NCBI RefSeq assembly: GCF_023015805.1
Contig: NZ_JALKBA010000009.1
Span: 1-64,000 of the forward strand
DNA length: 64,000 nt
Origin: Cellulophaga sp. F20128
GTDB taxonomy: Bacteria > Bacteroidota > Bacteroidia > Flavobacteriales > Flavobacteriaceae
Direction: 5' to 3'
The position numbers and the translations under genes are program-made. This document shows, in pieces, positions 45,838 through 55,873 of this stretch (positions are counted from its first letter, which is position 1; every line of letters begins with the position of its first letter). The notes beneath the pieces were generated by a model that worked only from the letters and a program-made list of their open reading frames with translations, was not told the origin of the DNA and did not search any database.

Positions 45838-47166
45838 ATGATAGCTTCACTCTTAAAATACCCACAACAGTTACCCTTGCGGCTATTCCTTTTTTGTCTT
45901 TGCCTATTTTGCGTTGAAATATCTAGTGCTTCTTCATTTTTTCAAGAAACGACCAACAGTTCTCCTTATGATCAATACAAAGGAAAAGTACTGGATAACG
46001 ACTCAAACAAGCCCTTGGTTTTTGCCACTTTAGCCTTGGAAAATTCCAACATAAGCAGCATCACAAATGCAGAAGGTAATTTTATTTTAAAGATACCTAA
46101 AGACATTAGCAACGGAAACATTATTGTATCGTTTCTAGGCTATCAGACAAGAACCTTTGCCCTACAGCAATTAAAGGAGGATCATAATAAAATACTATTG
46201 ACCATTTCTGTCACTGAACTTTCTGAAATCAATATATCTGCTCCCAAAGACGCCAAAGCATTAGTTTTGGAAACCTTTGCCAATAAAGGAGAAAACTATT
46301 TTCAAGACCCCACGGTAATGACTGCTTTTTATAGGGAAAGTATAAAGAAGCGAAGAAAAAACATTTCCCTGTCTGAAGCGGTTGTAAATATCTATAAAAC
46401 ACCCTATTCCTCATTCCGTAAAGACGCGATACAATTATACAAAACTAGAAAAAGCACCAATTATTCAAAAATGGATACGCTTGCCTTAAAACTACAAGGT
46501 GGCCCCTTTAATGCCCTCTTTGTGGATATTATGAAATATCCGGAATATATTTTTAATGACGCCGCCATTGAAAATTATGTATTTTCGTTTGATCATTCTA
46601 CAAGAATCAACAACAAATTAATTTATGTGATCAATTTTATTCAAGCTGAAAATATAGAAGAACAAATGTATCAGGGTAAATTGTATATTGATGCAGAAAG
46701 CAAAATACTCACCAGCGCAATTTTCTCCCTGAATATAACAAACCGGGAACGAGCCTCTAGGATGTTTGTTCGTAAAAAACCTGCAAAAGCAGATGTATGG
46801 CCTACAGATGTTGCGTATAGAGTAGATTACAGAGAGAAGAATAATAAATGGTATTATGGCTACAGTAATGCCATTTTAGAATTTAAAATAGATTGGGATG
46901 ATCGGTTATTTAATTCTGTTTATAGTATGAGTTGCGAGATGGCGGTTACCGATTGGGAACTAAACACAAACCATACGGTTCCAGATAGGAAAGACAAATT
47001 AAAAACTTCCATTATTCTAGGTGATGAAGCCCTTGGGTTTTCGGATCCTGATTTCTGGGGAGAATACAACATTATTGAACCCGATAAATCTATTGAATCT
47101 GCCATAAAAAAAATAAATCGTCAATTAAAAAAAAGCAAGCCTAATGGCACTGCTGTAAAACCCTAA
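45838..47166 (+). CDS. Carboxypeptidase-regulatory-like domain protein (secreted)
   Basis: 442 aa with signal peptide (LRLFLFCLCLFCVEISSA, about 15-32). An N-terminal CarboxypepD_reg-like beta-sandwich (about 45-125: YKGKVLDNDSNKPLVFATLAL, TNAEGNFILKIP, SFLGYQT) is followed by a ~300-residue region with TAFYRESIKKRRKNISLSEA, as in many Bacteroidota outer-membrane-associated proteins. It lacks the TonB-dependent barrel. Function unknown. About 217 bp upstream contain no gene. It may be cotranscribed with the LD-carboxypeptidase gene 31 bp downstream. Confidence 0.8.
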   Translation: MIASLLKYPQQLPLRLFLFCLCLFCVEISSASSFFQETTNSSPYDQYKGKVLDNDSNKPLVFATLALENSNISSITNAEGNFILKIPKDISNGNIIVSFLGYQTRTFALQQLKEDHNKILLTISVTELSEINISAPKDAKALVLETFANKGENYFQDPTVMTAFYRESIKKRRKNISLSEAVVNIYKTPYSSFRKDAIQLYKTRKSTNYSKMDTLALKLQGGPFNALFVDIMKYPEYIFNDAAIENYVFSFDHSTRINNKLIYVINFIQAENIEEQMYQGKLYIDAESKILTSAIFSLNITNRERASRMFVRKKPAKADVWPTDVAYRVDYREKNNKWYYGYSNAILEFKIDWDDRLFNSVYSMSCEMAVTDWELNTNHTVPDRKDKLKTSIILGDEALGFSDPDFWGEYNIIEPDKSIESAIKKINRQLKKSKPNGTAVKP

Positions 47167-47197
47167 CCCTTTACTTCGCTTATAATCCTAGAATTAA

Positions 47198-48250
47198 ATG
47201 TTACATAGAAGAAAATTTATTGCCACAGCCGTTAGCGCTACCGTTGTGAGTCTTATCCCAAATAGCGCTACTCCTAATTTTATATCTAGCCCAAAAACAA
47301 ATACCCTACTTAAGGGGAAACGATTAAAAAAAGGAGACACTATTGGTTTAATTGCTCCGGGCTATGCCTTATCAGCAGAAAGTCTTCAAAAAGCAATAGA
47401 GACCGTTCGCAAAATGGGATTTGTTCCCTACCACACCGCGCGCATTATAGGAAACTATGGCTATTTCAGTAATACAGATGAAGAACGAGCTAAAGATCTA
47501 AATGAAATGTTTGCCAACCCCAAGATAGACGGAATTATTTGTGCCCGTGGGGGGTATGGCTGTACCCGTATAATGCAAATGATAGATTATGAAATCATTA
47601 AGAACAACCCTAAAGTGCTTATTGGTTTTAGCGATATTACTACGCTGCTTAATGCCTTTTATAAAGAAGTTGGGCTTGTTTGTTTTCACGGTCCAGTAGG
47701 TACTACATTGGATGATGACTACAGTATGTCTCAATTAAAGCAAGTAGTTGTACACCCTACCAAAAATCTCCTCATAAAGAATGCAAGCCTTTCAGAAGAA
47801 CAAATAAAAGATGTGGAATACAACCGGTATATCATTACTCCTGGCAAGGCTAAAGGTGTAATTATTGGCGGTAGTCTTACTCTTATAAACGCCCTAATTG
47901 GCACGCCTCACGAGTTAGATTTTACGAATAAAATTGTATGCATTGAAGATGTAGAGGAAGCTCCCTACCGCATAGACCGTATGCTTACGCAACTTATAGA
48001 AGGAAAAACTTTTAGAAAAGCTGCTGGGATTGTTGTTGGTGTTTGTGCTGGTTGCAATCATTCCTCTAACTCAAAGTCATTTACACTAAAAGAGGTGCTT
48101 ATTGATCGCTTAAAGCCACTGAACATTCCGGCTGTTTACGGAATGTCATTTGGCCATATCCCCAATAATTTCACATTTCCTATTGGGATAAAAGCAAAAT
48201 TAAACACGGCCAAAATGACTTTAAAAATCATAGATACAGCCGTGCTTTAA
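47198..48250 (+). CDS. LD-carboxypeptidase (peptidase S66 family)
   Basis: 350 aa. Cleaves the terminal D-amino acid from murein tetrapeptides during cell-wall recycling. N-terminus MLHRRKFIATAVSATVVS looks like a twin-arginine-type or Sec leader, so the protein is probably exported. Catalytic elements: nucleophile Ser in IGFSDITTL, Glu in CIEDVEEAPYRIDR and His in GMSFGHIPNN. CARGGYGCTRIM is the family block. Export of an S66 enzyme fits a periplasmic role. Confidence 0.92.
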   Translation: MLHRRKFIATAVSATVVSLIPNSATPNFISSPKTNTLLKGKRLKKGDTIGLIAPGYALSAESLQKAIETVRKMGFVPYHTARIIGNYGYFSNTDEERAKDLNEMFANPKIDGIICARGGYGCTRIMQMIDYEIIKNNPKVLIGFSDITTLLNAFYKEVGLVCFHGPVGTTLDDDYSMSQLKQVVVHPTKNLLIKNASLSEEQIKDVEYNRYIITPGKAKGVIIGGSLTLINALIGTPHELDFTNKIVCIEDVEEAPYRIDRMLTQLIEGKTFRKAAGIVVGVCAGCNHSSNSKSFTLKEVLIDRLKPLNIPAVYGMSFGHIPNNFTFPIGIKAKLNTAKMTLKIIDTAVL

Positions 48251-48258
48251 AGTACTAT

Positions 48259-49506
48259 TTATTTCTTTGCAAAAGCCGCTAAGGTTTTAGTAATGATACT
48301 CACACAATCTAACAATTGTTCTTTTGTCATCACTAATGGCGGTGCAAACCTGATGATGTTCCCGTGGGTGGGCTTGGCTAACAAACCATTTTCTTTTAAT
48401 GCCATACAAATATCCCAAGCCGTAGAGCTGTCCTCAGTATCGTTTATGATAATGGCATTTAATAGTCCCTTGCCTCTCACAAGAGATACCAAATCGCACG
48501 TTGTAATGAATTTTGTAAGTTCTGCTCTGAACAATTCCCCTAAGAGTTGCGAATTTTCAGCTAACTTTTCATTTTTTACCACTTCTAAGGCTGCAATACC
48601 TACTGCTGCCGCAACAGGATTCCCTCCAAAAGTACTACCGTGATTACCTGGTTTAATTACTCCCATTATAGGGTTGTCTGCTAAAACACCAGAAACAGGA
48701 TACGCACCTCCAGATAATGCTTTTCCTAAAATAAGTATGTCTGGTTTTACGTTTTCATGATCTACTGCCAACATTTTACCGGTTCGGGCGATACCTGTTT
48801 GTACCTCGTCTGCAATAAATAAAACATTGTGTTTTTCACACAACTCTTTTGCCTTGGCTAAATACCCATCAGTTGGCACATAAACACCGGCCTCTCCTTG
48901 GATTGGTTCCACTAAAAATCCTGCGACATTTTTATTCGCAATGATTGCATCTTCCAATGCCTTTAGATTGTCATATTCAATTTTGATAAAGCCTGCTGTA
49001 TAGGGTCCAAAATTTTTACGAGCTATAGGATCGTTGGAGAATGAAATTATGGTCGTTGTTCGTCCGTGAAAATTATTTTCACAAACAATTATTTCCGCCT
49101 GATTCTCTTGAATCCCTTTCTTCTCGTACGCCCATTTTCTACATATTTTAAGTGCCGTTTCTACTGCCTCAGCCCCTGTATTCATGGGTAAAAATTTATC
49201 AAAGCCAAAAGTATTGGTAATGTACTTTTCAAACTTTCCAAGCACATCGTTATGAAATGCTCTTGAAGTTAAGGTCAACGTTTGTGCCTGATTCACCATT
49301 GCCTCAACAATTTTTGGATGACAATGACCTTGGTTTACTGCCGAATAAGCCGATAAAAAATCGTAATATTTTTTTCCTTCTACATCCCAAACAAAAACGC
49401 CTTTTCCTCTATTTAAAACAACAGGTAACGGGTGGTAATTATGGGCTCCATATTTCTCCTCCAATGCAATAGCATCTGCTGACGCTGATCCTTGAATAAT
49501 TGACAT
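48259..49506 (-). CDS. rocD: Ornithine--oxo-acid transaminase
   Basis: 415 aa class III aminotransferase that converts ornithine and 2-oxoglutarate to glutamate semialdehyde. PLP-Lys in [38 protein letters not shown] and [15 protein letters not shown] are cofactor blocks. The motif [15 protein letters not shown] with Tyr is typical of ornithine aminotransferase rather than acetylornithine aminotransferase. Arginine/ornithine catabolism or proline synthesis. Convergent with the LD-carboxypeptidase gene, 8 bp apart. Confidence 0.93.
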   Translation of the reverse strand: MSIIQGSASADAIALEEKYGAHNYHPLPVVLNRGKGVFVWDVEGKKYYDFLSAYSAVNQGHCHPKIVEAMVNQAQTLTLTSRAFHNDVLGKFEKYITNTFGFDKFLPMNTGAEAVETALKICRKWAYEKKGIQENQAEIIVCENNFHGRTTTIISFSNDPIARKNFGPYTAGFIKIEYDNLKALEDAIIANKNVAGFLVEPIQGEAGVYVPTDGYLAKAKELCEKHNVLFIADEVQTGIARTGKMLAVDHENVKPDILILGKALSGGAYPVSGVLADNPIMGVIKPGNHGSTFGGNPVAAAVGIAALEVVKNEKLAENSQLLGELFRAELTKFITTCDLVSLVRGKGLLNAIIINDTEDSSTAWDICMALKENGLLAKPTHGNIIRFAPPLVMTKEQLLDCVSIITKTLAAFAKK

Positions 49507-49642
49507 AACTTAATTCTTTTTGAATAATACTTAAACGATTCCTACTTAAGGAGAGAAATCACCCTATATTCTTGAAGTTTTCGCAAATTACAAATTGCTG
49601 CTCGGTCTTAAAAATAATAAACAAGATTCTTGAAAATTATTT

Positions 49643-50542
49643 TTAATTTGAAAAAGAGGCGCTTACTGGATAATGGTCAGACAACATCCAATTTTCCGCA
49701 CCATTGTGTACGCTTGAACCAGTACATTTTAATACCAATGCGTCAGAAACCATAATATAATCTATTCTATTTAGCCTTGCTTCCAACTCCTCAGCTGTTT
49801 CTTTGCTTTTGGTACCCAAAATTTTCCCAGGGAAACTACCTCGTTCTCCCATACCGTTTGTAAACAAGCTTGTTACATCATACAATGGAAAAGAGATAAA
49901 ACCAGACATAACCGCATAATCAAAAACACCATGCTCTATGTTTCCATCCAATCCCTTGCCCTGATTAGACGCTTGTGCTCTTTGCATTAATGCCCCATCA
50001 ACATCATATAAATCAGCATCAAAGGGAGAATGGGCATTAAAGTCTCCCAAAACAATAAATTTTGGGTTTGTTTTTTCAATTTCAAGAAGTTTATTTGAAA
50101 GAATTTTCACTTCTTCCCTTCTTCGTTTAATACTCCCGGGATGTAAATGGATCACTAGAAAATCGACATCCTTAATTTTACAATGTAATGCACCATGATG
50201 CATACCATCAATTATTTTTTCTTTCAATGCTATGGGATATTTCGACGTAATTCCAACGGAATACCCTGTTGTTTTTAGCAATACCGAATAATTATGCCCC
50301 CAGGACTCAGCATCTTCTTGCAATTTTTCTGGTGTATAGGCGCACAATTCTTGCAACCCAATGACATCTGAATTTTGGGCTTTAACCCATTGCTGTAATG
50401 CCGCTCTTCGATCCACATCCTTACCCCAATCAAAACCATTCCAAATATTATAGGTTAAAACTTTAAAACGATCTTCCTGGGCTTGCGAAATACCGCTATT
50501 AATAGATAAAAAGAATATTAAACACACTATTAAATTTTTCAT
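49643..50542 (-). CDS. Secreted endonuclease/exonuclease/phosphatase-family protein
   Basis: 299 aa, signal peptide MKNLIVCLIFFLSINSGIS. EEP fold motifs: TYNIWNG (N-terminal Asn), VIGLQELC (metal-binding Glu), LVIHLHPGS, VLGDFNAHSPFDADLYD, RIDYIMVS and terminal LSDHYPV with catalytic Asp-His. The family cleaves phosphodiesters or phosphomonoesters; placement as third gene of a sulfatase/glycosidase operon argues for a small or carbohydrate-linked phosphate substrate rather than DNA (inference). It overlaps the upstream gene by 4 bp. Confidence 0.85.
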   Translation of the reverse strand: MKNLIVCLIFFLSINSGISQAQEDRFKVLTYNIWNGFDWGKDVDRRAALQQWVKAQNSDVIGLQELCAYTPEKLQEDAESWGHNYSVLLKTTGYSVGITSKYPIALKEKIIDGMHHGALHCKIKDVDFLVIHLHPGSIKRRREEVKILSNKLLEIEKTNPKFIVLGDFNAHSPFDADLYDVDGALMQRAQASNQGKGLDGNIEHGVFDYAVMSGFISFPLYDVTSLFTNGMGERGSFPGKILGTKSKETAEELEARLNRIDYIMVSDALVLKCTGSSVHNGAENWMLSDHYPVSASFSN

Positions 50543-51603
50543 TCTTCCTCTAAATTTATTTTAAATACATGTCCAACGGTACGTTCACCTCCAAAAATAT
50601 TCCATCCACTTGGACCGTATAGGTAGGCTGGTGTATCGTTAATCATCAAAATTTTAGGGCGTTCTAGTTTTGGTTCTGACCCATAAATCTTCACTACTTT
50701 TTCAGCATCATATTCTTTATAATAGGATGTTAACTTATTATACCCAATGGTTGCATCTTCTATCTTAAAAGTAAATCCATCTTTCGATTTCCAAAGTGTT
50801 CCCCCACCAACTATCCCTGTATTTTGTCCGTGGTTGTCTGTGGTAAGCAAATAAATATGGTCTTGATAATAAAAAACGGTCCCATCCTCTAAGGTCCCTT
50901 TGTTTGCCGTAACCGGCTTGTCTGTAATTACATAAGGTCCCTTTAATTTTTTGGAGATTGCTAGCCCGTATTTTAAACCCTCTTTTTTAGATCTTGTTTT
51001 AAAGTATAGGTAAAACTTATTCTTCACTTTTAAAAAAGCAGGATTAACCACCCCGTTTGCCGATTCATAATTCCATTTAGTAGCATCGTTGGCACTAAGA
51101 ATCATACCATCTTTACCTACTTTCTTCCAAGGGCCATAGGGAGATTTAGAAATAGCCATTCCCGTATTTTGATTCCCTGGATGCGGAGGTTGTTTGTAAT
51201 CTGAATTACCGATGTATAGGAGAACATATTTATTCCCTATTTTTTTAATCTCTGGATTGTGGGCCCCGTATTTATCCCAAGTATTTTTACCGGTACCTGC
51301 AATCGCTACATCAGAAAAAACGAAGGGGCCTTCCGGGCTATCTGCAACATAATGTGCTATTTCGGATGATTTACGCCAAGCAGGATTTACATTTTTTTCT
51401 GGCCAACGCGCTGCGTAAATATGTGTTTTACCATCTTCACTCTGTACTGGTGCACAACCCCAAATGGTATATCCATCATCTTGCAAAGCAACACCTTTAA
51501 ACTCTAAGTTTTTAGCAATAAAAGACTGGGCTACCGCACTCGTCCTTTCTTGTCCAAAACAACAAAAGCTTAGTACTAAAAATACGAATTGTATGTTTTT
51601 CAT
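50539..51603 (-). CDS. Secreted five-bladed beta-propeller glycoside hydrolase (GH43/GH117-like)
   Basis: 354 aa with signal peptide MKNIQFVFLVLSFCCFGQ. Repeated blades with WGCAPVQSEDGKTHIYAARW, YGAHNPEIKKIGNKYVLLYIG, VVNPAFLKVKNKFYLYFKT and GTLEDGTVFYYQDHIYLL resemble GH43/GH117-type alpha-L- or beta-glycosidases acting on algal or plant glycans. The exact family is not certain. It follows a sulfatase gene by 5 bp and overlaps the EEP gene, forming a three-gene operon for a sulfated glycan. Confidence 0.75.
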   Translation of the reverse strand: MKNIQFVFLVLSFCCFGQERTSAVAQSFIAKNLEFKGVALQDDGYTIWGCAPVQSEDGKTHIYAARWPEKNVNPAWRKSSEIAHYVADSPEGPFVFSDVAIAGTGKNTWDKYGAHNPEIKKIGNKYVLLYIGNSDYKQPPHPGNQNTGMAISKSPYGPWKKVGKDGMILSANDATKWNYESANGVVNPAFLKVKNKFYLYFKTRSKKEGLKYGLAISKKLKGPYVITDKPVTANKGTLEDGTVFYYQDHIYLLTTDNHGQNTGIVGGGTLWKSKDGFTFKIEDATIGYNKLTSYYKEYDAEKVVKIYGSEPKLERPKILMINDTPAYLYGPSGWNIFGGERTVGHVFKINLEEE

Positions 51604-51608
51604 CCCCC

Positions 51609-53069
51609 TTATTTATTGTATTCAATTCCTAAATCGTTAGTCCTCACTTCTACTAATTTGCGTTTAAGTTTTTCCTTCATATCTCGTACTACGGATGCAT
51701 ATCTAGGATTTTCAGCCAAATTATTATATTGCTTCACATCATTTTGCATATCAAACAACTCTATACCAGCACTTGCATCTTCGTTGTACTGTATATAAGC
51801 CCATTGATCGTTCCGAAGTAAAAAAGATTTTCCCCCTTGAGATACAGAAAAAGCCATATCTCTTACTTTAGAATTAGGATCATCCAGGGTTTTTACCAAA
51901 CTTTTACCTTGAATATTTTCAGTTGCTTTTAAGCCGGCTAATTCCGTCAATGTTGGATACAGATCTAATAACTCTGTAAAGGAATTGCAAACTGCCGCTT
52001 TTTTACCTGGGACTTTAATTATCATAGGTACACGCACCGATTCTTCATGCAAACTCACTTTCATCCAAAAACGATGTTCTCCCAAATGAAACCCATGATC
52101 AGATGTAAATACTACGATGGTATTGTCTTCTAGGCCTTCTTCTTTCAATGTTTTTAACACCTTACCTACTTGCGCATCCATATAAGAAACGGATGCATAA
52201 TAGGCTGCGACTGCTTTTTTCTCTTGTTCTTCAGACATTTGTCCGTTTACACTAGTCACATAATTAATACCTCGTGCTGGAATATCATCCCAATCGTTTT
52301 CTACTTTTGGTGGCAATATCATTTGCTGATGCGGATAGGGTTCAAAATATTCTATTGGAGCAACAAAGGGTACATGCGGTCTCACAAAACCAACTGCCAT
52401 AAAGAAGGGTTTATCCTTGTGTTTTTTAATTAATTCGGATGCTTTTACTGCTGTTTTCCCATCAGAATGTGCTAAATCTCCTCCCTCGCCTTTTACTATG
52501 GTCATTACATTACCTCCTTTTCGCGGCTTATCGCCGTAGGGATTGTTCTGCACCAATTCCGCCTCTCCTTCTGCCTGCCATTCGGGCCCTTGACTATTAT
52601 ATCTTTCGGTCCAAGAAGCAGCATCATCTTTGCCATTAGAGCCGGTTTCTATATCTATAGGAACACCCATATGGTATATTTTACTCACACGAGCTGTATA
52701 ATACCCATTGTCCTTAAAAACTTGTGATAGCGATTTGCGATCTGGGCCAACATTTTCTCTTCCACTAACATAACCATAGGTTTGTGTGGCATTGGGGTAA
52801 TACCCAAACATTAAAGACGCTCGCGATGGCCCGCAAACAGGGTACTGTGTATACGTCCGGGAATATGTAGTTCCTTCTGCTGCCAACTGATCAATATTAG
52901 GAGTGCTACACTGTTGGTTCTCGTAGGATGAAATAGCAGTCGCAGTTAAATCATCTGCAATGATAAAAAGTACATTCATTTTTTTTGTTTTACCCCCCGT
53001 ACTCTTTCGTTTTTGTGCATATCCAGAAAAGACAAAAAGTACAGCGATAACAAGAAAAATTTTTTTCAT
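51609..53069 (-). CDS. Sulfatase, S1 family (formylglycine type)
   Basis: 486 aa with signal peptide (MKKIFLVIAVLFVFSGYAQ). Metal-binding FIIADDLTA, then the sulfatase signature PVCGPSRASLMFGYYP in which the Cys of CXPXR becomes formylglycine. TSDHGFHLGEHRFWMKVSLHEES holds further metal and substrate residues. The pattern is closest to the iduronate-2-sulfatase-like group, but subfamily and substrate are not determined. First gene of the operon; an anaerobic or aerobic sulfatase-maturing enzyme is not in the window. Confidence 0.93.
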   Translation of the reverse strand: MKKIFLVIAVLFVFSGYAQKRKSTGGKTKKMNVLFIIADDLTATAISSYENQQCSTPNIDQLAAEGTTYSRTYTQYPVCGPSRASLMFGYYPNATQTYGYVSGRENVGPDRKSLSQVFKDNGYYTARVSKIYHMGVPIDIETGSNGKDDAASWTERYNSQGPEWQAEGEAELVQNNPYGDKPRKGGNVMTIVKGEGGDLAHSDGKTAVKASELIKKHKDKPFFMAVGFVRPHVPFVAPIEYFEPYPHQQMILPPKVENDWDDIPARGINYVTSVNGQMSEEQEKKAVAAYYASVSYMDAQVGKVLKTLKEEGLEDNTIVVFTSDHGFHLGEHRFWMKVSLHEESVRVPMIIKVPGKKAAVCNSFTELLDLYPTLTELAGLKATENIQGKSLVKTLDDPNSKVRDMAFSVSQGGKSFLLRNDQWAYIQYNEDASAGIELFDMQNDVKQYNNLAENPRYASVVRDMKEKLKRKLVEVRTNDLGIEYNK

Positions 53070-53148
53070 TTATTGATTTTTAATTCCCACATAAACCTTT
53101 AAAAGCAAGGCAGTTTAACTTTATTGCTAATTTAACAATAATGAGGTA

Positions 53149-53178
53149 TTTGGATACCAAATAATTCTACTATTTTTG
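53149..53178 (+). promoter_or_regulatory. Promoter of rlmD, predicting a leaderless transcript
   Basis: TTTG (53149-53152), 18-nt spacer, TATTTTTG (53171-53178). The start codon is at 53183, only 4 bp after the box, so the RNA should begin at or within a base or two of the ATG. Confidence 0.65.
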
Positions 53179-53182
53179 CGCT

Positions 53183-54598
53183 ATGCGAAAAAAAACAAAA
53201 AGAGTAGTTTTTGAAAATGTAGAAGTGGTAGATGCTGGTGCAAAAGGAAAAACTATAGGCAAGGCCCCAGACGGACGTGTAATTTTTCTAAACAACGCGG
53301 TTCCTGGTGATGTTGTTGATGTGCAAACCACAAAAAAGAGAAAAGCGTATTTTGAAGGTACTGCTATTAACTACCATACACTATCTAACAAAAGAACGGA
53401 GCCAGTCTGCGAACATTTTGGAGTTTGTGGTGGTTGCAAATGGCAACATATGGGGTACGAGCATCAGTTGTTTTACAAGCAGAAAGAAGTTGAAAACAAC
53501 CTCAAAAGAATTGGTCACTTAGACCTCCCTACTATAACCCCAATTTTAGGTTCTAAAAAACAATATTTTTACCGTAATAAAATGGAGTTTTCTTTTTCTG
53601 ATAGTAGGTGGCTTACGCTAGACGAAGTAAAATCTAACGAAGAAATCCTAGACAAAAATGCCTTGGGCTTTCATATACCTGGCATGTGGGATAAAATATT
53701 AGATATTAAAAAATGTCACCTGCAGGCAGATCCATCAAATGCAATACGATTGGCTACGAAAGAATTTGCCATCGAAAACAATTTAAGCTTCTTTAATCCA
53801 AGACACCATACTGGCGAATTGCGAACGCTAATGATCCGTACCAGTAGTACTGGGGAGATTATGGTACTGCTACAATTTTTTGACAACCATAAAGAAAAAA
53901 GGGAACTTTTATTAAACCATTTGGCGCAAACTTTCCCTGAAATAACATCGCTTTTATATGTTATAAATCAGAAACAAAACGATACTATTTACGATCAAGA
54001 CATAGAGTGTTTTGCAGGACGTGATCATATCTTTGAAGAAATGGAAGGGCTTCAGTTTAAAATAAATGCCAAATCTTTTTATCAAACCAACTCCGAGCAA
54101 GCGTATGAGTTGTATAAAATTACACGAGATTTTGCGGAATTAAAAGGGGATGAATTGGTTTATGATCTATATACAGGTACAGGTACCATTGCTCAATTTA
54201 TCGCCAAAAAAGCTAAAAAAGTTGTTGGTATAGAGGCAATTCCAGAAGCCATTGAAGACGCCAAAGCAAATTCTAAGCATAATAATATTGATAATACAGT
54301 GTTTTATGCTGGCGATATGAAAAAAATATTTAATGCTGACTTCATTTCTACCAATGGGGTGCCAGATGTTATTATTACGGATCCACCACGAGATGGGATG
54401 CATAAAGATGTTGTTGCTCAAATTTTAAATATTGCACCTCATAAAGTGGTGTATGTTAGTTGTAACAGTGCCACACAAGCGCGGGATTTAGAAATGATGA
54501 AAGAAATCTATGAGATTACGAAGCTACAAGCTGTAGATATGTTTCCGCAAACACATCACGTAGAAAATGTTGTACTTTTGACAAAGAGAGCACAATAA
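53183..54598 (+). CDS. rlmD: 23S rRNA (uracil-C5)-methyltransferase RlmD
   Basis: 471 aa. N-terminal TRAM-like domain (about 10-70), [4Fe-4S] cysteines in CEHFGVCGGCKW (Cys74/80/83 region), SAM-binding YDLYTGTGTIAQFIA and the catalytic Cys in VYVSCNSATQARD. Methylates U1939 (E. coli numbering) by family. The ATG at 53183 matches the usual flavobacterial N-terminus and the only good promoter. It heads a conserved rlmD-DUF6452-DUF6048 set. Confidence 0.93.
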   Translation: MRKKTKRVVFENVEVVDAGAKGKTIGKAPDGRVIFLNNAVPGDVVDVQTTKKRKAYFEGTAINYHTLSNKRTEPVCEHFGVCGGCKWQHMGYEHQLFYKQKEVENNLKRIGHLDLPTITPILGSKKQYFYRNKMEFSFSDSRWLTLDEVKSNEEILDKNALGFHIPGMWDKILDIKKCHLQADPSNAIRLATKEFAIENNLSFFNPRHHTGELRTLMIRTSSTGEIMVLLQFFDNHKEKRELLLNHLAQTFPEITSLLYVINQKQNDTIYDQDIECFAGRDHIFEEMEGLQFKINAKSFYQTNSEQAYELYKITRDFAELKGDELVYDLYTGTGTIAQFIAKKAKKVVGIEAIPEAIEDAKANSKHNNIDNTVFYAGDMKKIFNADFISTNGVPDVIITDPPRDGMHKDVVAQILNIAPHKVVYVSCNSATQARDLEMMKEIYEITKLQAVDMFPQTHHVENVVLLTKRAQ

Positions 54599-54621
54599 TT
54601 GCTCATAAAACTAAAGCAACT

Positions 54622-55134
54622 ATGTTTGTAAAGAAAACAGGGATACTACTATTCATTCTAGTTTCAATTATTACATCATCATGCGAGAAGGATGATATTT
54701 GTGTTGACGGAGAAACACCACTTTTGGTTCTGGAGTTTTTCGAATTTGATGCCGCTGAGGAGACTACCAAAACAGTCTCCAAACTAAGAATTGTTGGAGA
54801 AGGTAAAAATGTAACGGTTAGTACTATTGCAGATCGTTCAGACCTCCAATCCATTACCCTACCCTTGCGAGTAGATGAAACAGTAACTACCTATCATTTT
54901 ATAGTAAATTCAGCTGATGATGCTAATGGGGTAGAAACTGGAAATACGGATATGATTGCCTTTAATTACACGAATAAAGAAGTGTATGTATCAAGGGCTT
55001 GTGGATTTGTAATGCATTTTGATGCTTTATCAACTACCTTAGAAACCGATGCAGAGAACTGGATTAAAAATATAGAAATAGCAGAAACCTTAGTTGAAAA
55101 TCAAGCCGTTACCCATGTTAAAATATACCATTAG
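54622..55134 (+). CDS. DUF6452 family lipoprotein
   Basis: 170 aa, lipoprotein leader ends ITSSC (Cys21). The early CVDGETPLLVLEFFEFD block and late VYVSRACGFVMHFD are typical of the DUF6452 family found beside rlmD in Flavobacteriaceae. Function unknown; probably outer-membrane-associated. Starts 23 bp after rlmD and its 3' end overlaps the next gene. Confidence 0.85.
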   Translation: MFVKKTGILLFILVSIITSSCEKDDICVDGETPLLVLEFFEFDAAEETTKTVSKLRIVGEGKNVTVSTIADRSDLQSITLPLRVDETVTTYHFIVNSADDANGVETGNTDMIAFNYTNKEVYVSRACGFVMHFDALSTTLETDAENWIKNIEIAETLVENQAVTHVKIYH

Positions 55135-55873
55135 TATTTTCTTTCTTTTTGCTTCTGTACTAGCTTTGGCCCAAAGCAAGACCATTGACCTAAACAAAAA
55201 AGATTCGGTTGCCTACCAAGAACCTTATGGCATACGAGTTGGTGTGGATATTAGTAGGTTGGCAAAAAACTTTTACAGCAGTGACTATAGTGGTTTTGAA
55301 ATTACAGGCGATTATAGGATCACTCATAATTTATATTTAGCAGCTGAATTAGGGAACGAGAACAATACACGTCAAGAAGATTATTTCAATTTTACAACTT
55401 CGGGAAGCTATCTTAAAATTGGAGCCGACATCAATATGTATGAAAACTGGTACGGAATGAACAACACCATTTTTATTGGTGGAAGATATGGGTATAGTTC
55501 ATTTAACCACACAATTAACAACTACCAAATATATGATGCAGATAGGTATTGGTCTCCAGATGATTTTGTTGAAGGCGCAACTAATTTAAAAGAATTCTCT
55601 GGATTAAATGCTTCTTGGTTAGAGTTTGTACTGGGTACAAAGGTTGAGTTATTTAAGAATCTTTATTTAGGTGCAAGTGTTCGATTGGGCTTTTTGGTTA
55701 GTAATAAACGCGATGCAGAATTTGCCAATATTTGGATTCCTGGGTTTAACAAAACCACAGAAGGCAGTAAATTTGGCACGGGTTACAATTACTCCCTTAG
55801 TTATCTAATACCGCTTTACAAAAAAGCCAAAAAGAAGAAAAAGGAAGTAGAAAAAAAGAAGGCTGTAAATTAG
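55115..55873 (+). CDS. DUF6048 family outer-membrane protein
   Basis: 252 aa from ATG 55115, chosen because it gives a clean signal peptide (MLKYTISIFFLFASVLALAQ); an in-frame ATG lies 7 codons upstream. Barrel-like mature part (YGIRVGVDISRLAKNF, YLAAELGNEN, YLGASVRLGFLV) with a Lys-rich C-terminal tail. It overlaps the DUF6452 gene by 20 bp. Its stop TAG is part of a TTAGTTG heptamer that begins the downstream element. Confidence 0.8.
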   Translation: MLKYTISIFFLFASVLALAQSKTIDLNKKDSVAYQEPYGIRVGVDISRLAKNFYSSDYSGFEITGDYRITHNLYLAAELGNENNTRQEDYFNFTTSGSYLKIGADINMYENWYGMNNTIFIGGRYGYSSFNHTINNYQIYDADRYWSPDDFVEGATNLKEFSGLNASWLEFVLGTKVELFKNLYLGASVRLGFLVSNKRDAEFANIWIPGFNKTTEGSKFGTGYNYSLSYLIPLYKKAKKKKKEVEKKKAVN

